Below are positions 6,393-11,175 of a DNA stretch of 11,175 nt, one piece after another. The DNA lies in NCBI GenBank assembly GCA_023145315.1, contig JAGLEA010000071.1:1-11175 (forward strand). Reading direction: 5' to 3'. The position numbers and the translations under genes were made by a program. A model generated the notes under the pieces. That model was not told the origin of the DNA and ran no database searches. It saw only the letters and a list, made by a program, of their open reading frames with translations. The DNA comes from Psychrilyobacter sp. (lineage in GTDB: Bacteria; Fusobacteriota; Fusobacteriia; Fusobacteriales; Fusobacteriaceae). The stretch's first letter is position 1. Each line of letters begins with the position of its first letter.

Positions 6393-7670
6393 ATGAAAAA
6401 TAAAAAAGAGTATATTATATTGGGGATGGCGTTATTTGCTATGTTTTTTGGAGCTGGAAACCTAATTTTTCCACCAGCATTAGGAGCTAAAGTTGGTACT
6501 GAATGGGGACTATCTGTTCTTGGATTTTTTATAACGGGTATCGGATTACCAATGTTAGGAGTTATTGCTTTTAATAAAGTTGGAAGTTTAGAAAAATTTG
6601 GTGATAAAGTTTCTACTAAATTTAGTTTAATATATACAAGCATTCTTGTCCTTGCACTGGGTCCATTACTAGCAATTCCTAGAACTGGTGCCACAACTTT
6701 TGAGATGGGAGTACAACCTAATTTTGGACATATTAGTCCCATTATTTCATCTATAATCTATTTTTCTTTAACACTACTTATGGTTCTTAATCCATCAAAA
6801 ATAATAGAAAATATAGGTAAAATTTTAACACCTATCATCCTACTTATGTTAGGTGTTATCATTATAAAAGGAATTATCTCACCTATGGGATTACCTATTG
6901 CTACATCTCTAGATAAAGGAGCTTTTGGAACGGGATTTTTAGAGGGATACCAAACTATGGATGCATTAGGCTCTATCCTTATTGGTTCTGTTGTTCTTAG
7001 TGCTTTAAAAGCAAGTGGGTATAATAATGCTAACGAGAGAAAAAACTTAGTATTTAAAGCCGCTATAGTAGCTGGATTAGGTTTAGCACTTGTCTATGGT
7101 GGATTGCTCTATTTAGGAGCTACAGCTAGTTCGCTTTCTGCTGGTCTTGGTAAAACACAACTAACTATGTTCCTTGCTACATCTATATTAGGAAATATGG
7201 GGAATTCAGTTCTTGGTTTAGCTATCTCTGCTGCATGTCTTACTACATCATCAGCTTTAGTCATGATTGTAGGAGAGCACTTTTCAAAAGTAACTAAGTT
7301 TTCATATAAGCAAATAGTAACTGTAACTTGTATATTTTCTGGTGTTATGGCTATCCAAGGGGTTGATATGATTATTCAACTTGCAGTACCTATCCTTATG
7401 ATTTTATATCCAATGACAATAATTCTTATTATTCTTAATTTTTTCCAAGTAGAAAATAAACTCATATTTAGAGTTAGTATTGGAGTTGCTTTTTTCTGTA
7501 GTTTAATTGATTTAGGAGCAGAAATTTTCCATATAGATCTATTTAAAGAAATATTTAATTTTATACCTTTAGCAAGTTCTGGCTTCATATGGTTAATTCC
7601 AACTATCAGCCTTACCATCGTAGCATATCTCACAGCAAGAACTGAGAAAGAATCTATATTTATTGGTTAA
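6393..7670 (+). CDS. brnQ: BrnQ/LIVCS-family branched-chain amino acid carrier
   Basis: A cytoplasmic-membrane secondary carrier that imports leucine, isoleucine and valine with sodium or protons. At 425 residues it has the usual length and about 12 hydrophobic segments. Family signatures are FGAGNLIFPP (19-28), LGPLLAIPRTGATTFE (89-104), which includes the unwound-helix region typical of the family, and GFLEGYQTMDALGSI (181-195). No frameshift or truncation is seen. It is monocistronic. It has its own strong promoter, which carries a palindrome over the -10 box, and it ends at a hairpin shared with the convergent opp operon. The short leader leaves no room for a T-box or leucine-type attenuator, so any regulation is probably by a DNA-binding protein. 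The exact substrate preference and coupling ion cannot be read from the sequence. Confidence 0.96.
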   Translation: MKNKKEYIILGMALFAMFFGAGNLIFPPALGAKVGTEWGLSVLGFFITGIGLPMLGVIAFNKVGSLEKFGDKVSTKFSLIYTSILVLALGPLLAIPRTGATTFEMGVQPNFGHISPIISSIIYFSLTLLMVLNPSKIIENIGKILTPIILLMLGVIIIKGIISPMGLPIATSLDKGAFGTGFLEGYQTMDALGSILIGSVVLSALKASGYNNANERKNLVFKAAIVAGLGLALVYGGLLYLGATASSLSAGLGKTQLTMFLATSILGNMGNSVLGLAISAACLTTSSALVMIVGEHFSKVTKFSYKQIVTVTCIFSGVMAIQGVDMIIQLAVPILMILYPMTIILIILNFFQVENKLIFRVSIGVAFFCSLIDLGAEIFHIDLFKEIFNFIPLASSGFIWLIPTISLTIVAYLTARTEKESIFIG

Positions 7671-7672
7671 CT

Positions 7673-7718
7673 AAAATAGCCACCTAAAATTATTAAAATT
7701 TTAAGTGGCTATTTTTTT
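7673..7718. terminator. Terminator between brnQ and the convergent opp operon
   Basis: AAAATAGCCAC (7673-7683) pairs with GTGGCTATTTT (7705-7715). Inside, after one mismatch, a further 7 bp pair around a 5-nt loop. A run of seven T (7712-7718) serves brnQ. Read from the minus strand the tract is only four T, so it should terminate brnQ well and opp less strongly. Confidence 0.88.
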
Positions 7719-7747
7719 ATCCTTTTTTCTATCTAATCTTATTTTGA

Positions 7748-9397
7748 TTATTCTACGATTTCGATATTTCCAAAGAACCAAGTACCTAAGATATCTCTTT
7801 CCCAGTTAGTAACTTTTTCTTTTACCATTACTGTTCCTGTATAATAGTATATAGGCATAACAATGTTTAGATCCATCATTAACTTTTCTGCTCCATAAAG
7901 ATCCTTATCTCTTGCTTCTCCTTGAGCCATTTTAGAATCTTCAACTAATTTATCAAATTCTTTATTTGCTGCCATTGTTTTTGGACTCTTTTGCCATTGT
8001 GCATCATTGTTTCCAGAATATGATGTCCATAGATCTAAGAATGTCATAGGGTCGTTGTAATCTCCTATCCATCCTCCTCTAGCTATTTGGAAGTTTCCAA
8101 CATGTCTTGTATCTTGGAATACTGCCCATTCTTGATTTACTAATTCAACATCTACATTTAAGTTCTTTTTCCACATCTCTTGAATTGCTTCAGCTATTGC
8201 TTTATGTCCTTCACTTGTATTATAAAGTAAAGTCATCTTAGGCATACCTTTTCCATTTGGATATCCAGCTTTTGCTAAATATTCTTTTGCTTTTTCAATA
8301 TCAGCAGTTGTAGAAATTCCATAATCTCCAGCAGTTGCTCTAAAATCATTTCCTTTTGAATCTACTAATCCTGTAGGAACAAATCCTGTTGCAGGCTCTT
8401 GTCCAGCTTTTGCTACATCTGTAACAATTTGCTCTCTATCTATTGCTAAAGTAAGTGCTTTTCTTACATTAATATCATCTGTAGGAGCTGCATTTACATT
8501 GAAGATATAATAGTATACTCCTAAATAAGGCTCAATACTAAATGTAGGATCCTCAGCTTGTCTAGTAGGGATTTCTTGAGTAGGTACAGTAGTTAATACA
8601 TCTACTTCATTACTATCATATGCTGTCATAGCAGTTCCTGCATCTACAATCATAGTTAGAGTAATCTTCTTTAATTTCACACTATCTTTATTCCAGTAGT
8701 TTTCATTTGGAGTTAGGATGATCTTATCGTTCATCTTATATTCAGATACTACGAATGGACCATTTGATATTGTCATAGTTGTATCTTTTGCCCATCCTTC
8801 AGGCTTTTTTTCTACTGCGTCTTGTCTAACAGGCATAAATGTATAGAAAGTTACTAAGTCTAAAAAATATGCTACAGGTGCATTTAAAGTTACTTTGAAA
8901 GTAAGGTCATCAATAGCTTCTAGTCCAACATCTTCTCTTTTCCCTTTTCCTTCGAAATACTCTTGTCCACCTTTAATATAGTAAAGTTGGAATGAATACT
9001 CAGATGCTACTGCCGGATCTAAGGCTCTTAACCATGCATATTTATAATCCGCTGCTGTTACTGGATTACCATCTGACCACTTAGCATCTTCTCTTAAATG
9101 AAAAGTATAAACTAATTTATCATCAGATACGTCTACAGATGTAGCACCTGCAAATTCTGCTTTTCCTGCTTTATCAGTTCTCATCAATCCTTCAAAAGTA
9201 TTATTTACTATGATTCCACCATCAGTTGCTGCATTTAATTGTGGATCTATTGATTTTGGATCTGCTCCTAAGTTAAATATTAACTCTTGTTTCACTGACT
9301 CTGTGTCTGCTACTGTTTTTGTTTCTTCTTTACTTCCACCACATGCAGTCAATAATACTGCCATTAGTAGTGTTAAAACATAAAATACTTTTTTCAT
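7748..9397 (-). CDS. oppA: OppA-type peptide-binding lipoprotein of an ABC importer
   Basis: The extracytoplasmic solute-binding protein (SBP_bac_5 family) that captures oligopeptides for the Opp ABC importer. Of 549 residues, the first 19 are a lipoprotein signal with lipobox LTAC, giving lipidated Cys19. The linker after it is charged and Ser/Thr-rich. Family hallmarks include ADPKSIDPQ (45-53), REDAKWSDGNPVTAADY (102-118), the INVRKALTLAIDREQI segment (309-324) and GGWIGDYNDPMTFLDLW (441-457), the last being very typical of true OppA proteins. AGGAGG lies 6 nt before the ATG. It is the last gene of the operon, 51 nt after oppF. That gap shows no convincing promoter or terminator. Its peptide-length preference cannot be read from the sequence. 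Confidence 0.95.
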   Translation of the reverse strand: MKKVFYVLTLLMAVLLTACGGSKEETKTVADTESVKQELIFNLGADPKSIDPQLNAATDGGIIVNNTFEGLMRTDKAGKAEFAGATSVDVSDDKLVYTFHLREDAKWSDGNPVTAADYKYAWLRALDPAVASEYSFQLYYIKGGQEYFEGKGKREDVGLEAIDDLTFKVTLNAPVAYFLDLVTFYTFMPVRQDAVEKKPEGWAKDTTMTISNGPFVVSEYKMNDKIILTPNENYWNKDSVKLKKITLTMIVDAGTAMTAYDSNEVDVLTTVPTQEIPTRQAEDPTFSIEPYLGVYYYIFNVNAAPTDDINVRKALTLAIDREQIVTDVAKAGQEPATGFVPTGLVDSKGNDFRATAGDYGISTTADIEKAKEYLAKAGYPNGKGMPKMTLLYNTSEGHKAIAEAIQEMWKKNLNVDVELVNQEWAVFQDTRHVGNFQIARGGWIGDYNDPMTFLDLWTSYSGNNDAQWQKSPKTMAANKEFDKLVEDSKMAQGEARDKDLYGAEKLMMDLNIVMPIYYYTGTVMVKEKVTNWERDILGTWFFGNIEIVE

Positions 9398-9448
9398 ACT
9401 TTTCCTCCTATTAAAATATTTATTACTATAATAAAATAACTCTTATTA

Positions 9449-10447
9449 TTATTTTGTCCCTTCGTTAAATTCTTTGGCAAAATGACATGCTACAAATCTT
9501 CCTTCTACTATCTCTTCTAATACTGGTTCTTTCTCTGCACAAATTCCTTCTGCATATTTACATCTAGTTCTAAACCTACAACCACTAGGTGGATTTAATG
9601 GACTTGGTACATCCCCTTCTAATATCTCTCTATCTACCTTTGCATTTAGCTCTGGATCAGGTATTGGAATTGATGATAATAATGCTTTTGTATATGGATG
9701 TATGGGGTGATCATATAGTGCGTCTGATTCTGCTACTTCCATCATCTTTCCTAGATATAATACCCCTATTCTATCTGAAATATGTTTTACCATAGATAGA
9801 TCATGAGCTATAAATAAATAAGTCAATCCTAATTCTTTTTGTAGGTCATCTAGCATATTTACAACTTGAGCTTGAATAGATACATCTAATGCTGATATCG
9901 GTTCATCACAAATAATAAATTCTGGCTCAACTGCTAATGCACGTGCTATACCTATTCTTTGCCGTTGCCCACCTGAAAATTCATGAGGATACCTACTAGC
10001 GTGTTCCTTACTCAGTCCTACTGTGTGTAGAAGCTCATATATTCTTTTTTGTCTAGCTTCCCCTTTTGCTAAATTATGAATATCTAGAGGTTCACCTATG
10101 ATATCTCCTACTGTCATCCTAGTATTTAATGATGCATATGGATCTTGAAATATCATTTGGATCTTCCTTCTATATGGTGTTAATTCTTTCTCAGTAAGAG
10201 TACTAATATCCTTACCATCATAAATTATTTCACCACCTGTAACATCATATAACCTTATTATAGTTCTACCAGTTGTAGATTTCCCACACCCTGATTCTCC
10301 TACTAAACCAAAAGTTTCACCTTTTTTAATTGTAAAACTTATATCATCTACAGCTTTTAGATGCTGCATCTTCTTTTTAAAAAAACCGGTATTTTTTGAA
10401 AAGTATTTTTGAAGATTTTTAATTTCTAATAAATTTTCTGCTGCCAT
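9449..10447 (-). CDS. oppF: OppF, peptide ABC transporter ATP-binding protein
   Basis: One of the two cytosolic ATPases that power the peptide importer. In order, its 332 residues show Walker A GESGCGKST (50-58), Q-loop Gln101 in MIFQDPYASLN, signature FSGGQ (157-161), Walker B FIICDE (177-182, catalytic Glu182) and H-loop His215. The C-terminal oligopeptide/dipeptide (Oligo_HPY) domain includes PIHPYTKALLSSIP and four cysteines (290, 296, 303, 321). In at least one DppD homologue such cysteines hold an iron-sulfur cluster; whether that holds here is inference. The ATG abuts the oppD stop codon with no intervening base, and its GGAGGT ribosome site lies in the last codons of oppD, so the two are probably translationally coupled. 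The assignment as OppF rather than DppF rests on context with oppA. Confidence 0.95.
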   Translation of the reverse strand: MAAENLLEIKNLQKYFSKNTGFFKKKMQHLKAVDDISFTIKKGETFGLVGESGCGKSTTGRTIIRLYDVTGGEIIYDGKDISTLTEKELTPYRRKIQMIFQDPYASLNTRMTVGDIIGEPLDIHNLAKGEARQKRIYELLHTVGLSKEHASRYPHEFSGGQRQRIGIARALAVEPEFIICDEPISALDVSIQAQVVNMLDDLQKELGLTYLFIAHDLSMVKHISDRIGVLYLGKMMEVAESDALYDHPIHPYTKALLSSIPIPDPELNAKVDREILEGDVPSPLNPPSGCRFRTRCKYAEGICAEKEPVLEEIVEGRFVACHFAKEFNEGTK

Positions 10448-11175
10448 CTATCTTACACCTCCATCTAACTTTACTTTAGGAGAATCTGGATGTTTTAACC
10501 AACACAATGATCTATGTCCCTCTCCACACTCAAAGAAATCTGGTCTTTCTTCCATACAAATATTCATAGCATGCTCACATCTTGCTGCAAATGGACACCC
10601 CTTTGGTGGATGTAATAGATCTGGTGGTGTTCCATCAATGGGAATCAACCTTTCTTTATTTTCTATTTTAGGGATAGATTTTAATAGTCCTACTGTATAT
10701 GGATGTTGTGGGTTATAGAATATATCCTCTACTTTTCCCTCTTCCATAATTAACCCTCCATACATTACCAGAACTCTAGAACATACATCTGCTACCACTC
10801 CTAAATCATGAGTTATCAATATAATCGAAGTTCCTGTTTTCACCTTCAAATCTTTCATTAAGTCTAATATTTGAGCTTGAATAGTTACATCTAGTGCTGT
10901 TGTTGGTTCATCTGCAATAAGTAAATCTGGCTCACATGAAAGTGCTATAGCAATCATTACCCGTTGCCTCATTCCACCTGAAAATTCATGAGGATAAGCA
11001 TCAATTCTTTTTTCTGGATCTGGTATCCCAACTATTTCTAACATATTTATCGCTTTTTTACGTGCTTCTTTTTTAGTTACATTTTGATGTTTTCTTATAG
11101 CTTCTATAATTTGATTTCCCACTGTATATACAGGGTTTAACGATGTCATCGGATCTTGAAATATCATAGCTATCT
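10448..11175 (-). CDS. oppD: OppD, peptide ABC transporter ATP-binding protein (C-terminal part, partial)
   Basis: The partner ATPase of OppF. The reading frame is open through the right edge, with Ile-Ala codons before the first visible Met. That Met is inside the conserved Q-loop stretch MIFQDPMTSLN, so it is not the start; Walker A and the true start lie outside the window. Counting from that Met (11167), the signature FSGGM is at 62-66, Walker B LLIADE at 82-87 and the H-loop His at 120. The Oligo_HPY tail has cysteines at 191, 197, 204, 214 and 222. The stop codon TAG directly precedes the oppF ATG. oppB and oppC, the permease genes, are not in the window and would be expected upstream, beyond the right edge. 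Confidence 0.95.
   Translation of the reverse strand, partial: IAMIFQDPMTSLNPVYTVGNQIIEAIRKHQNVTKKEARKKAINMLEIVGIPDPEKRIDAYPHEFSGGMRQRVMIAIALSCEPDLLIADEPTTALDVTIQAQILDLMKDLKVKTGTSIILITHDLGVVADVCSRVLVMYGGLIMEEGKVEDIFYNPQHPYTVGLLKSIPKIENKERLIPIDGTPPDLLHPPKGCPFAARCEHAMNICMEERPDFFECGEGHRSLCWLKHPDSPKVKLDGGVR

Noticed and set aside
9433..9455. Hairpin between oppF and oppA (AAAATAA with TTATTTT)
   Set aside because: The stem has only A-T pairs, a 9-nt loop and overlaps the oppF stop. This is expected by chance in such AT-rich DNA.
11165..11167. ATG as the start of oppD
   Set aside because: The frame is open upstream to the window edge, and this Met lies in the middle of the conserved Q-loop segment. 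The gene is truncated by the window, not short.
1..11175. A novel defence, mobile or biosynthetic system
   Set aside because: All eight genes belong to well-known families in intact form. There are no unknown genes, no transposases, no repeats in arrays, no tRNA or attachment-site signs, and no gap larger than about 190 bases.

Overview
The window is an ordinary stretch of chromosome from a very AT-rich bacterium. Strong Shine-Dalgarno sites, extended -10 promoters, a diderm- or Firmicute-compatible lipoprotein signal, and the style of the SecA, LigA and peptide-transport proteins suggest a member of the Fusobacteriota (Fusobacterium or Cetobacterium type). A low-GC Firmicute is the alternative. 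This placement rests on general resemblance, not on a search. Eight protein genes are visible, with no RNA genes, mobile elements or CRISPR array.

Layout: the 5' part of secA runs leftwards off the window (1-650). It is divergent from a chloride-channel-family gene fused to a TrkA-C domain (828-2402). That gene converges on ligA (2428-4431, minus strand), and a 19-bp perfect inverted repeat acting as a two-way terminator separates them. ligA is divergent from a CBS-domain manganese-dependent inorganic pyrophosphatase (4591-6207), which ends at its own hairpin terminator. brnQ, a branched-chain amino acid carrier (6393-7670), follows with its own strong promoter and a palindrome lying across that promoter. 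brnQ converges on the minus-strand oppD-oppF-oppA end of a peptide ABC transporter operon (7748-11175, entering from the right edge).

Working together: secA (protein export), ligA (DNA replication and repair) and the pyrophosphatase (removal of pyrophosphate made by biosynthesis) are housekeeping genes in separate transcription units. brnQ and the Opp genes both import nitrogen and carbon sources, which fits an amino-acid- and peptide-fermenting lifestyle. They are transcribed separately and meet at a shared terminator. Every gene start preceded by non-coding DNA in this window, except oppA, has a TGn-TATAAT-like promoter upstream.

I did not find an undescribed multi-gene system. The most notable points are a CLC protein that lacks both the external gating glutamate (GRGGP in place of GREGP) and the central tyrosine, an 11-bp perfect inverted repeat covering the brnQ -10 box, and a pyrophosphatase whose DRTGG domain lacks its namesake residues.
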